The notes beneath the pieces are model-generated. The model ran no database searches, was not told the origin of the DNA, and saw only the letters and a list, made by a program, of their open reading frames with translations. DNA of 19,141 nt. Source: DATIXD01 sp035518875 (lineage in GTDB: Bacteria; Pseudomonadota; Gammaproteobacteria; Methylococcales; Methylococcaceae). A program made the position numbers and the translations under genes. Positions 1-7,338 of this stretch are shown piece by piece. The stretch covers positions 1 to 19,141 of the forward strand of contig DATIXD010000286.1 of assembly GCA_035518875.1 (NCBI GenBank), written 5' to 3'. Each line of letters starts with the position of its first letter. Position 1 is the first letter of the stretch.

Positions 1-766
1 CCCGCATTGGCCTTGAAACCTCTCCCTGACTTTAACGTGCCGCTCATTCCCCTTTGCGGCGGTTGACGGTTCAAGAGTGGATTTCAGCTTTTAGGATTGT
101 CCGGAATGGATCCTTTCATCCCTTTTGCTCGATTGTATTAATCCAATTAGTGTGCCAGTCTCTTAACCTGCTGAAACACAAATGAATTCTTTGTCGGACA
201 GTTGTTGGGTAAAAATGGAAGACTGATTCAATTCTTTGACATAAAAGCGACGTAATTTCGCCAACTGATTGAACAGTAAGCAAAAACCAGCATGCTCGGA
301 GTCTGTATCGAACATGTGACATGAGACAGGCATGAGTGAGCTAGCCTCGGGGGAAATTGCGCAGCTATCGGCAGGGCTGACCGCACGAAGCGCTATGATC
401 TGCAGGGCGTCACGAGTGGTCGTAATCCCGGTTATAGAGGGATTTCCAGGCGCTAGGGTTGTAACATCTCCCTGGAGTGCCCTTTTGCAAAGGGGCTAAT
501 ATGGGATTATGGCGGCACGCACAGCGCGCAACCTGCGAAGACCTCAATCGCCCTGTGGGAGCACGGGCTTTTTTTGGAGGCGATGTGTGAGTTACTTGCT
601 GAATCGGTTATGCGCTTGTCGAAGGGTGCGTTTCGTGGCGCCTCCTATATATGGAGACCGAAGCGAAGGGGCCGAGCCGGCTGGGCATGAGGATCAACGG
701 CTTTTCAGGTTTCATCCAACGGCCGATTTAGGTTCACCGATTGATGCGGACAACCCCCCCCAAAAA
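1..766. other. Gene-poor intergenic stretch, no supported gene
   Basis: I find no convincing gene here. A leftward 68-codon frame at 116-322 is rich in Arg, Ser and aromatic residues and could be a fragment of something decayed, but I do not recognise it. A rightward frame at 509-814 has biased composition and reads into the terminator at 762-793, so it is probably spurious. A short inverted pair (CCCTTT/AAAGGG) lies near 481-495 without a following T-run. The stretch near 550-575 (CCTGTGGGAGCACGGGCT) resembles one arm of a REP-type repeat, but no matching second arm follows. No tRNA-like or recognisable riboswitch structure was seen. Confidence 0.5.
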
Positions 767-793
767 AAACGGGCTTCATCGAGAAGCCCGTTT
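762..793 (-). terminator. Rho-independent terminator for the SnoaL-like gene
   Basis: A perfect 11-bp inverted repeat (AAACGGGCTTC at 767-777 and GAAGCCCGTTT at 783-793) encloses a 5-nt loop. Read leftward, the stem runs into eight T residues, from the A-run at 762-769, which is the classic intrinsic terminator layout. It lies about 65 bases past the stop of the leftward gene at 858-1331. Read rightward there are only three Ts, so it mainly serves the minus strand. Confidence 0.9.
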
Positions 794-857
794 ATGGAGG
801 ATGGCACTTTTTAGCATGTCAACTCCTTAGCTGAGAAACGGGGAGTCCCCCCTGCGT

Positions 858-1331
858 TCAACTCTTGTTTCGCTCGCTCCACCGCTGTACCTGAGCCTTC
901 CAGGTGCCGTCGCTCTGGCGCTTCAGAACGCTGTAAAGGACGCCGTCATAGCTGTATTTCATCAGCTGTTTGACTCGCTGCGGATCTTGCAGGGTTTTCA
1001 CGTCCGACAGGGTGGTCTTAGTGACGATGGTGTCTTTCTGCTCGCCCCGCGCATCCATGATGTCAACCGTCAAGGCACCGGACTTTTTATCGATCATCGT
1101 CTGCCAGAAGGCCCGAATTTCCCCCTTGCTTGTGGATACCGCGCCATTGGGTTGCACCAGCATGGCGTTATCGGTATACAGGGAGAGAATGTCCTCCACC
1201 TTGCCCTTGGCAAGGGCCTCGTTCCACTTGGCAACGTTCGACTCGGCAATCAGACGAACGTCGTCCGCCGCGAAGGCCTGACCGCCGCCGATAATCAGAA
1301 AAAATAGGAACCATAGACTCCGTTTACTCAT
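858..1331 (-). CDS. Exported SnoaL/NTF2-like (DUF4440-type) protein
   Basis: This encodes a 157-residue protein with a typical signal peptide: basic MSKR, a hydrophobic stretch of about residues 5-17, and an AFA cleavage site near residue 21. The mature part has the NTF2/SnoaL-like cone-fold pattern: an N-terminal helix (SNVAKWNEALAKGKVEDILSL), then YTDNAMLVQPNG, a helix (RAFWQTMID), and a C-terminal strand ending in WKAQVQRWS. Such proteins bind small ligands or have lost catalysis; no substrate can be read from sequence. I chose the ATG at 1331 because AAGG sits 6 bases upstream and the signal peptide begins there; an in-frame ATG at 1355 has no such support. It is transcribed away from the LysR gene, which may control it, and ends at a strong terminator. 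Periplasmic location is an inference from the signal peptide. Confidence 0.82.
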   Translation of the reverse strand: MSKRSLWFLFFLIIGGGQAFAADDVRLIAESNVAKWNEALAKGKVEDILSLYTDNAMLVQPNGAVSTSKGEIRAFWQTMIDKKSGALTVDIMDARGEQKDTIVTKTTLSDVKTLQDPQRVKQLMKYSYDGVLYSVLKRQSDGTWKAQVQRWSERNKS

Positions 1332-1375
1332 AAGGTACCTTGATCGTTTATGCACAACTTAGACTGTAGAAGAGC

Positions 1376-1412
1376 ATCAAATGACATACAATATCAAATA
1401 AATTTTATTGAT
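1376..1412. promoter_or_regulatory. Candidate LysR operator in divergent promoter region
   Basis: The 116-base gap between the two divergent starts is much more AT-rich than its surroundings. The 20-mer at 1393-1412 (ATCAAATAAATTTTATTGAT) is an imperfect palindrome, with 8 of 10 positions pairing between halves. ATCAAAT also occurs at 1376-1382, giving a direct repeat at 17-base spacing. LysR proteins commonly bind such partial dyads between their own gene and a divergent target, so this is a plausible operator. Function is inferred; a promoter -35/-10 pair could overlap but is not distinct enough to call. Confidence 0.45.
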
Positions 1413-1447
1413 TGTTTCCATAACTCGAACAGTTGAGAATCACCCTC

Positions 1448-2377
1448 ATGGACAAATTAACCAGCATGATCGTGTTCACCAAGGTCGCCAAGGCCGGCAG
1501 CTTCGCCGCGGCGGCCAAGGAACTGAATTTGTCCAGGGCCATGGCGACCAAGCATGTGATGCAGCTCGAGAACAACCTGGGCATCCGGCTCCTGAACCGC
1601 ACCACCCGCAATCTCAGCCTGACCGAGGTGGGTACCGCCTACCTCGAACGTTGCCTGCAAATCCTCGACGACATCGAGGAAACCGAGCTGTCCGTCACCC
1701 GGCTACAGACCGAGCCGCGCGGTACGCTGAAACTCAACGCCACGCCTTTTTTCGGCGCCTATCACCTGGCTCCGGCCATCGCCGCCTACGCCGAAGTCTA
1801 CCCGGACGTGAACGTGGAATTGGTTTTGCAGGCCGGCTACGTGGATCTGATCGAGGAAGGCTTCGACCTGGCCATCCACCTGGACAATCTGGACGACTCC
1901 AGCCTGATCGCCCGCAAGCTGGGCAGCTCCCAGAGAGTGGTCTGCGGTTCGCCGGACTACTTCAAGAAACGCGGCGTGCCGGAAACGCCGAATGATTTGA
2001 AAAAGCACAATTGCCTGGTCAATTCGAGCCTACCCCCGAGGGATCAGTGGCAATTCAGCGAGCCGGAAAGCGGCGAAACCACTGTGGTGAAAGTGGCCGG
2101 CACGATGGAGGCAAATGTCGCCGACGCCCTGAGAATGGCAGCCATCAGCGGATTGGGCCTGGTGTTGCTGCCGACCTACATGGTCGGACAGGATCTGCGC
2201 AAGGGCCGATTACAGGCCGTGTTGAAGGATTTCATCCCGGCGCCGCTGGAAATTCACGCGGTTTACCCGCATCGAAAACACTTGTCGGCCAAGGTCAGAA
2301 CCTTCGTCGATTTTCTGCACGAACGCTTCCACCCCACCCCTTACTGGGAAGAATGGGCGATGGAACCCAAGGATTGA
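1448..2377 (+). CDS. LysR-family transcriptional regulator
   Basis: This encodes a 309-residue protein of standard LysR length. Residues 1-60 form the winged helix-turn-helix (FTKVAKAGSFAAAAKELNLS, then an RAMATKHVMQLENNLGIRLLNRTTR recognition and wing segment), followed by a linker helix to about residue 88. The rest is the periplasmic-binding-like co-inducer domain, with ATPFFGAYHLAPAIAAYAEVYPDV opening the first lobe and a late GLGLVLLPTYMV segment. The domain pattern resembles the CrgA-type LysR subgroup. I start at the ATG at 1448; an upstream in-frame TTG at 1433 would add five residues with no better ribosome site. It is divergent from the exported SnoaL-like gene, so that gene and its own promoter are the likeliest targets. 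The effector is unknown. Confidence 0.93.
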   Translation: MDKLTSMIVFTKVAKAGSFAAAAKELNLSRAMATKHVMQLENNLGIRLLNRTTRNLSLTEVGTAYLERCLQILDDIEETELSVTRLQTEPRGTLKLNATPFFGAYHLAPAIAAYAEVYPDVNVELVLQAGYVDLIEEGFDLAIHLDNLDDSSLIARKLGSSQRVVCGSPDYFKKRGVPETPNDLKKHNCLVNSSLPPRDQWQFSEPESGETTVVKVAGTMEANVADALRMAAISGLGLVLLPTYMVGQDLRKGRLQAVLKDFIPAPLEIHAVYPHRKHLSAKVRTFVDFLHERFHPTPYWEEWAMEPKD

Positions 2378-2505
2378 TCTGGCACTCGCATTCCGGTTTA
2401 CAGCACAAAAAGCCCGGCTGCCCGAGTTATCCAAGCCGCTTTCTGATGCGGTATGATGGACACCGGCCACAGCCGATGCATTATCAACCTCGAACCTTTG
2501 ATCCC

Positions 2506-2973
2506 ATGCCGGTAGAAATCGAACGCAAGTTTCTGGTCCTTAATGACGATTGGCGACAGGCCGCCCATGGGGCTCAACACTTGCGGCAGGGCTATCTCAA
2601 CGATGAAACCCGTTGCTCGGTGCGGATCCGCACCGGCGGCGGGCGGGCTTGGCTCAATATCAAGAGCGCCACCATCGGCGCGCAAAGACAGGAATTCGAA
2701 TACGAAATCCCGCTGGCCGATGCCCACAGGATGCTGGACACCCTGAGCCGCAAGCCGCTGATTGAAAAGGTGCGTCATCTTGTCGACGTGGGCCGGCATA
2801 CCTGGGAGATCGACGTCTTCGAGGGAGACAACGCCGGATTGATCGTGGCGGAAATCGAACTCGAGCATCCGGACGAAGCGTTCGAAAAGCCCGCCTGGCT
2901 GGGTGAGGAGATCACCCATGATGTGCGCTATTACAACACTAGCCTCTCGCGACACCCTTACAAAGACTGGTGA
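2506..2973 (+). CDS. CYTH-fold triphosphate tunnel metalloenzyme
   Basis: This encodes a 155-residue single-domain CYTH protein. The signature EIERKFL at residues 4-10 supplies the ExExK motif that names the family. Further tunnel residues follow: RIR after CSV, an ELWL-like strand (AWLNIKS), EFEYEIP, EKVRH, WEIDVFEG and VAEIELE. The short length and C-terminal W match bacterial enzymes that hydrolyse inorganic triphosphate (as in the Nitrosomonas europaea enzyme) rather than longer adenylate cyclases; thiamine triphosphate is another known family substrate. Substrate choice here is inference. The frame stays open upstream to about 2011, overlapping the LysR gene in another frame, but homology begins exactly at the ATG at 2506. 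The SRPBCC gene follows 58 bases downstream on the same strand. Confidence 0.9.
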   Translation: MPVEIERKFLVLNDDWRQAAHGAQHLRQGYLNDETRCSVRIRTGGGRAWLNIKSATIGAQRQEFEYEIPLADAHRMLDTLSRKPLIEKVRHLVDVGRHTWEIDVFEGDNAGLIVAEIELEHPDEAFEKPAWLGEEITHDVRYYNTSLSRHPYKDW

Positions 2974-3031
2974 TCCAGGTTTTTGACCTGCTGCAAAACC
3001 ATCGACCCAGACATCGCAAGAACGACCAAAC

Positions 3032-3577
3032 ATGACTCTGCTGCTGATTATCGCCATTCCCGTTGCCCTGCTCCTCCTGGCCACACTCATCGGCCTGCGC
3101 CTGCCCAAAACTCACGTTGCCGCCAGCCGCATCAAACTGGGCGCGAAGCCGGAGGAAGTGTGGGGCGTCATCACCGACTTCGCCTCGCACCCCAGCTGGC
3201 GCCCGGGACTCGCCTCGGTGGAACCGGGTCCGGAGGTCGACGGCTACCCTAGCTGGTACGAAGTCTGCGCCCATCACACCCGGGTGCAATTCGCACTGGT
3301 CGAGCGCGAGCCGCCGAAACGCCTCGTCACCAAGCTGGTGGGCAAAAACCTGCCCTTAAGCGGCACTTGGATCTATGAACTTGCAGAAAGCGACGGCGGC
3401 ACGATGCTGACAATCACCGAGAGCGACAACATCTACAGCCCGCTATTCCGCTTCTTTTCCCGTTTCGTCATTTCCTATTACGGGGTCATGGATATTTTCC
3501 TCATCGCCCTGGCCCGAAAATTCGCGGATGAGGCGACGCCCGTACACCTCGGCCTCCGCCAGGGTGATCGGGCCTGA
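3032..3577 (+). CDS. Membrane-anchored SRPBCC-family protein
   Basis: This encodes a 181-residue protein. Residues 1-24 are one hydrophobic segment (LLLIIAIPVALLLLATLIGL), a membrane anchor with the rest probably on one face. Residues about 33-165 fit the polyketide-cyclase/dehydrase branch of the START-like SRPBCC fold: KPEEVWGVITDFASHPSWRPG at the first helix, YEVCAHH, and GTWIYELAES...TMLTITESD strands, then a long C-terminal helix. The fold holds hydrophobic ligands; no catalytic role can be assigned. The start at 3032 lacks a strong Shine-Dalgarno sequence. It lies between the CYTH gene and a decayed symporter and may share a transcript with the former. Confidence 0.8.
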   Translation: MTLLLIIAIPVALLLLATLIGLRLPKTHVAASRIKLGAKPEEVWGVITDFASHPSWRPGLASVEPGPEVDGYPSWYEVCAHHTRVQFALVEREPPKRLVTKLVGKNLPLSGTWIYELAESDGGTMLTITESDNIYSPLFRFFSRFVISYYGVMDIFLIALARKFADEATPVHLGLRQGDRA

Positions 3578-3662
3578 TTCAGTTATGGAAAGACCGCCAC
3601 AGGCGGCTTCGAGGTCGACTAGATTCACCCAACTGCTTTTCCTAGGTTTTTCCCGGCCTCAC

Positions 3663-4128
3663 ATGAACGGCGTACTGTTCGGCATTACCGCCTATATTCT
3701 CGTCCAACGCCTCATCGGCGTCCTGGTCTCCAGGCCTATCGCCTCGGAGGACGACTACCTCCTGGCCGGGCGCCGATTGGGCATGGGCCTTGGAACTTTC
3801 ACCGTGTTCGCCACTTGGTTCGGGGAGGAGACCCGCATCGGCGTGGCCGGCTCCATTTATCGATCCGGACTTTCCGGCGGCTCCGCCGATCCTTTCGGCT
3901 ATGCGGTCTGCCTGCTCCTGATGGGGCTCTTGTTCGCCGTTCCGCTGTGGCGGGGCAAACTGACGACCCTGGCCGATCTGTTCCGAAAGCGTTATTCCCC
4001 GGCGTGGAAGGTCTGGCCGTGCTGATGTTGGCACCCACCTCCATCATGTGGGGCGGGAGCCCAGATTCGGTTTCCCTGCTGGCGTATCTCCTGGTTTCCG
4101 CCTGGGAACACCGGCCACTTCCCGCCTA
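3663..4128 (+). pseudogene. Decayed sodium:solute symporter (SSS family)
   Basis: The open part, 3663-4025, encodes the N-terminus of an SSS-family symporter. It shows a first helix, the SEDDYLLAGRRLG motif, FATWFGEETRIGVAG, and a loop ending in GKLTTLADLFRKRYSP. The frame then breaks: at 3997-4000 one C appears lost from a C-run, after which YSPGVEGLAVLMLAPTSIMW continues in a second frame. At 4050-4053 an extra G in a G-run moves the AQIR motif back to the original frame. Nothing like the remaining 300 or more residues follows; the locus ends after about 155 codons where the family needs about 450-550. A small hydrophobic end (SLLAYLLVSAWEH) may be the joined C-terminus left by a large internal deletion. 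It is surely non-functional as a transporter. Confidence 0.85.
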
Positions 4129-4165
4129 GGGCGAACCACCGCCCCGACTAAAAGCAAGGCTCACC

Positions 4166-4771
4166 ATGTCCGATCAGAAGAAATACCTCAATCGCTCCGA
4201 TTTTCTGAGACTCGCCACCCTGTTCGAAGGCGGGCTCGTTGTGGTGGCTTATGTTATCGGCTGGTTCGCCGATGTGGACCCTTTAGCGCATTTGACGGTC
4301 AACCCCGCGGCCTTCGTCTGGGGCGTGGCCGGAACCGTTCCCCTCTACCTGATGTTCGTCATATCCTACCGATTGCCGGTCGGAGAATTGCGCGACATCA
4401 GGCGTTTTCTCATCGACAAGTTCGGCCCGTTCCTGACCGCTTGCCGCTGGCGGGATCTGATCTATTTGGGGCTGTTGGCGGGAATCACCGAAGAGGTCTT
4501 GTTCCGAGGTGCGCTGCAGCCCTGGCTGGAAGCAAAGGGGGGATGGGCGGCAGGACTGATCGGAAGTAATCTCTTGTTCGCACTAGCGCACTGGATCACC
4601 CCGGTTTACGCCCTGCTCGCCGGACTGACTGGCGTGTATCTGGGCCTGGCCCTGGATGTCGGCGGGGAAAGAAACCTGACCGTCCCCATCCTGATCCACG
4701 CACTGTACGATATCCTAGCCTTCATGGCGGTGGCACGGACTTATCGCGAAGAACGCAGCAGGGTGTTCTAA
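4166..4771 (+). CDS. CPBP-family intramembrane metalloprotease
   Basis: This encodes a 201-residue polytopic membrane protein of the CPBP (CAAX protease / bacteriocin-processing, Abi) family. The diagnostic motifs are complete: EEVLFR at residues 109-114 (the EExxxR motif), FALAHW with His142, and HALYD with His178 and Asp182. Hydrophobic segments lie near residues 22-36, 50-68, 97-112, 130-146, 148-164 and 172-188. Family members cleave substrates within the membrane, or act in bacteriocin self-immunity or protein maturation; the substrate here is unknown. A good ribosome site (AAGG, about 8 bases before the ATG) fixes the start. It follows the ruined symporter by 37 bases and may use a promoter in or before that locus. 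Confidence 0.9.
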   Translation: MSDQKKYLNRSDFLRLATLFEGGLVVVAYVIGWFADVDPLAHLTVNPAAFVWGVAGTVPLYLMFVISYRLPVGELRDIRRFLIDKFGPFLTACRWRDLIYLGLLAGITEEVLFRGALQPWLEAKGGWAAGLIGSNLLFALAHWITPVYALLAGLTGVYLGLALDVGGERNLTVPILIHALYDILAFMAVARTYREERSRVF

Positions 4772-5100
4772 GCCCATAGTGCCAAGCGGGCATAACCAAA
4801 AAAGGACTAGGGACGGTACGGGATGAGAACAACAATGAGAGGATGGGAGGAAAGTCTTCGTAGCAGATGTCTGGATAGTGCTTGAGTGCCGGCCCCTAGT
4901 GCTCCAGTCGAAGAGGTTATGCGCTTTTACTGAGTCAATTTGCATGCCAAACAGCAACAAACAATCAAATCAATGAAATACGACACAGTCGCCGGTTTCT
5001 CCGCCGTGGCGTGCGGGATTTCCCCCAAAAGAATGCGTGAAAGGCCGCAGCATCCGCGAGGTTTTGCGGACTTCCCCTTCGCAAGACCCGAGGATCGGCC
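4772..5100. other. Intergenic region, no gene seen
   Basis: About 330 bases separate the CPBP protease from the spermidine-synthase-like gene. I see no gene, RNA or clear terminator. A 43-codon frame from an ATG at 4973 ends at 5104, overlapping the next GTG start, but it has no recognisable composition. The last bases contain GAGGA at 5090-5094, which serves as the ribosome site of the downstream gene. The stretch presumably carries that gene's promoter, although no clean -35/-10 pair stands out. Confidence 0.4.
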
Positions 5101-5871
5101 GTGAAACGCCATGGCGGCACGCTGATCCACGGCGCTCGGGATAAGGGCGGGGTTTTGGAAGTCGTCGATGCGCACGGCGTCCGTTCCCTGCACTTCGGCA
5201 CGCGGCCGAGACAGAGCGCGATGTCGCTGACCGAACCGGATCGGCTGGAGCTTGCCTATGTTCGGGCGATGTTGAGCGCCCTGCTGTTCATCGCCGAGCC
5301 GGAATGGGTTCTGCTGCTGGGGTTGGGCGGCGGTTCCCTCGCCCGGTTCCTGCTGTCACATTACCCCCGCTGTCGAATCGATGCGGTTGAACGCCGCGTG
5401 GACGTGGCGGAAATCGCTCACCGCTATTTCGACCTGCCGCGCGATGCCCGCCTCGCCGTCCATATCGACGACGCTTACGAATACTGCGATGCCAAGTCGC
5501 GGAAGACCCTGGCGGCATACGATCTGATCCTGATCGACGCCTACGATCACCAGGGCATGGACCAATCCGTCCACGCCGAGGAGTTTTTTCGTGCCTGCGC
5601 CCGCCTGCTGCGCCCCCTAGGCGCACTCTCCATGAATCTTTGGGGCACGCACAAGCACTCCCTCAAGCAGTCCACCGAATGGTTGCGCGCCGTTTTCCCC
5701 TGCCGGGCCTTCAAGTTACAGGTGCCGAACAAGGGCAATGTCATCGGTCTGGGACTCGGGGAGAAATTCGGAAAGCCCGACCTCGAAGACCTCGTCGCAC
5801 GGGCTCAAAACCTCGAGATTCAACTCGGGCTGGAAATGCCCTATTTTCTCCGCAACTTGCGGGGATTGTAG
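5101..5871 (+). CDS. Spermidine-synthase-like Rossmann-fold protein
   Basis: This encodes a 256-residue protein with the spermine/spermidine-synthase catalytic fold. It shows RPRQSAMSL before the core, the nucleoside-binding glycine loop LLLGLGGGSLARFL at residues 71-84, an acidic strand end at Glu97 (DAVERRVDVAEIA), HIDDAYEY at 121-128, and DLILIDAYDHQG at 141-152. The last carries two acidic residues where polyamine synthases have their catalytic Asp pair. The N-terminal gate-like beta domain of true SpeE is very short, so true aminopropyl transfer is unproven; SAM-dependent transfer to another acceptor is an alternative. The GTG start is preferred because GAGGA lies 6 bases upstream and the frame closes at 5038-5040. 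It converges on the RimK-like gene with only 3 bases between stops. Confidence 0.82.
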   Translation: MKRHGGTLIHGARDKGGVLEVVDAHGVRSLHFGTRPRQSAMSLTEPDRLELAYVRAMLSALLFIAEPEWVLLLGLGGGSLARFLLSHYPRCRIDAVERRVDVAEIAHRYFDLPRDARLAVHIDDAYEYCDAKSRKTLAAYDLILIDAYDHQGMDQSVHAEEFFRACARLLRPLGALSMNLWGTHKHSLKQSTEWLRAVFPCRAFKLQVPNKGNVIGLGLGEKFGKPDLEDLVARAQNLEIQLGLEMPYFLRNLRGL

Positions 5872-5874
5872 AGC

Positions 5875-7335
5875 TCAGGCATCCAGACGACGGACGAACT
5901 CGCCGATCACCGCCTCGTAAAGCCGATCGCCCAGGAGCTCGTCCTCGATGCCGGCGTCGATGTTGGGATTGTCGTTGATCTCGATCACGTAGACGCCCCG
6001 CTCGTTCTGCTTCAGATCAACTCCGTACAAGCCGTCGCCGATCAACTTGGCCAGCGACACCGCGGTATCGACCACGGCGCGCGACACTTCTTCCACCCGC
6101 CAGGTCTTGAAGCCGCCTTCCACGCTGCGACCGGACGCCGAGTGCTTGACTACCTGCCAGTGCTTGCGGGACATGAAATACTGACAGGCGAACAAGGGCT
6201 GATGGTTCAGAATCCCGATGCGCCAGTCGAACTGGGTGAACAGAAACTCCTGGGCCAGGATCAGATCCGACTCTTTGAACAGCTTTTCGGTGTGCTCCTT
6301 GAACTCCGCCGGGTTGTTCGCCTTGACCACCCCCCGCGAGAACGAGCCATCCGGGATTTTCAGCACCACCGGAAAATCGATTTCGCCGGCCACCGACTCG
6401 ACGCTGCCCTTGTGCAGGATTTTGGTCTTGGGGGCGGGAATATTATGGGCGGCCAGCAGTTCGGCCAAATAAACCTTATTCGTGCACTTGAGAATGGAGT
6501 CGGGGTCGTCGATGACCGGCATACCCTCGATCTGCGCTTTCTTGGCGAAACGGTAGGTGTAATGGTCGATGCCGGTATTCTCCCGGATAAACAGGGCGTC
6601 GTATTCGGCCAGGCGCGCATAGTCCTTTTTTCCGATCAACTCCACGTCCACCCCCAAACGCTTGCCGACCTTGATGAATTTCTGCAATGCCCCGGCGTTG
6701 GAGGGCGGCATCTTCTCCTGCGGGTTGCGCAGGATCGCCAGGTCGTAGCGGGCCGCGTTCCTCGCCCTGGGCGTGCGCCAGGGCTTGCTGAGATAGCCGG
6801 ACAGCGCGGCAATGAAGAAATCCTTGCGCGCGCCGGTGACCCAGCCATTCAGATGCAGCGGTTTAACCGTGTCGATATGCCATTTGCCGTGATAGCGGAA
6901 TTCCACCTTGAGCAGCGGACAGCGGAACAGATCGAAGATTTGCCGGGCCAGATCCTGCATTTCCGGATTCTCGCAGCGGCCGAAAAAGATCGGCAGTTCG
7001 AATTCCTGCTCCGGCCCCTTCTCGCAATTCTTCAGGCTTTTCTGGATCAGCCCGTCCAGATCTTCGACATTGAGGCTGTAAATCGACTTGCTGCTCAGGT
7101 TAGTGATGGTCTTGACCGACGGGATCACCTTGTGACTGCGTGGTTCGGCCAGGAGCGAGCAGAAATAACCGGTGCTCAGGTACCTGTAACTGCGGCACAG
7201 GTTGATGACGCGGATGTCCCGGCTCTTCAGATATTCGGGCTTGGATAAATAATCCTTGGCGGTGACAACCTGAACCGCCGGGAAATCCGGCTGCCAGTCC
7301 TTGAGATTCTCGACCACGACAATATGGTTAGCCAT
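5875..7335 (-). CDS. RimK-like ATP-grasp ligase with RLAN N-terminal domain
   Basis: This encodes a 486-residue protein. Residues about 1-150 match the RimK-like ATP-grasp N-terminal (RLAN) region: an opening strand VVVEN, VINLCRSYRYLSTGYFCSLLAEPR at 43-66, and FRYHGKWHIDTVKPL. Residues about 280-485 form the ATP-grasp ligase: a lid entry CTNKVYLAELL, VLKIPDGSFSRGV with Lys326 contacting ATP, the hinge LILAQEF at 358-364, FDWRIGIL, YGVDLK with Asp440, and IEINDNPN with metal ligands Glu452 and Asn454. All ATP-grasp residues look intact. RimK relatives add amino acids, usually glutamate, to a carboxylate by an amide bond through an acyl-phosphate; the acceptor here is unknown. Its ATG lies 3 bases past the stop of the GNAT/C39 gene with no ribosome site of its own, so translational coupling is likely. 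Confidence 0.92.
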   Translation of the reverse strand: MANHIVVVENLKDWQPDFPAVQVVTAKDYLSKPEYLKSRDIRVINLCRSYRYLSTGYFCSLLAEPRSHKVIPSVKTITNLSSKSIYSLNVEDLDGLIQKSLKNCEKGPEQEFELPIFFGRCENPEMQDLARQIFDLFRCPLLKVEFRYHGKWHIDTVKPLHLNGWVTGARKDFFIAALSGYLSKPWRTPRARNAARYDLAILRNPQEKMPPSNAGALQKFIKVGKRLGVDVELIGKKDYARLAEYDALFIRENTGIDHYTYRFAKKAQIEGMPVIDDPDSILKCTNKVYLAELLAAHNIPAPKTKILHKGSVESVAGEIDFPVVLKIPDGSFSRGVVKANNPAEFKEHTEKLFKESDLILAQEFLFTQFDWRIGILNHQPLFACQYFMSRKHWQVVKHSASGRSVEGGFKTWRVEEVSRAVVDTAVSLAKLIGDGLYGVDLKQNERGVYVIEINDNPNIDAGIEDELLGDRLYEAVIGEFVRRLDA

Positions 7336-7338
7336 TGT

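Noticed and set aside
509..814. Rightward frame of 101 codons
   Set aside because: Runs through an intrinsic terminator hairpin and has random, Arg-rich composition.
2011..2505. Upstream extension of the CYTH frame
   Set aside because: Overlaps the LysR coding region in another frame and has no homology-like content; family similarity begins at the ATG at 2506.
4973..5104. 43-codon frame overlapping the spermidine-synthase-like start (possible leader peptide)
   Set aside because: No ribosome site and no recognisable composition, so overlap with the GTG is probably chance.
6142..7248. Long rightward frame of 368 codons
   Set aside because: Antisense shadow of the RimK-like ligase, which has clear motifs in order; the frame itself shows no domain.
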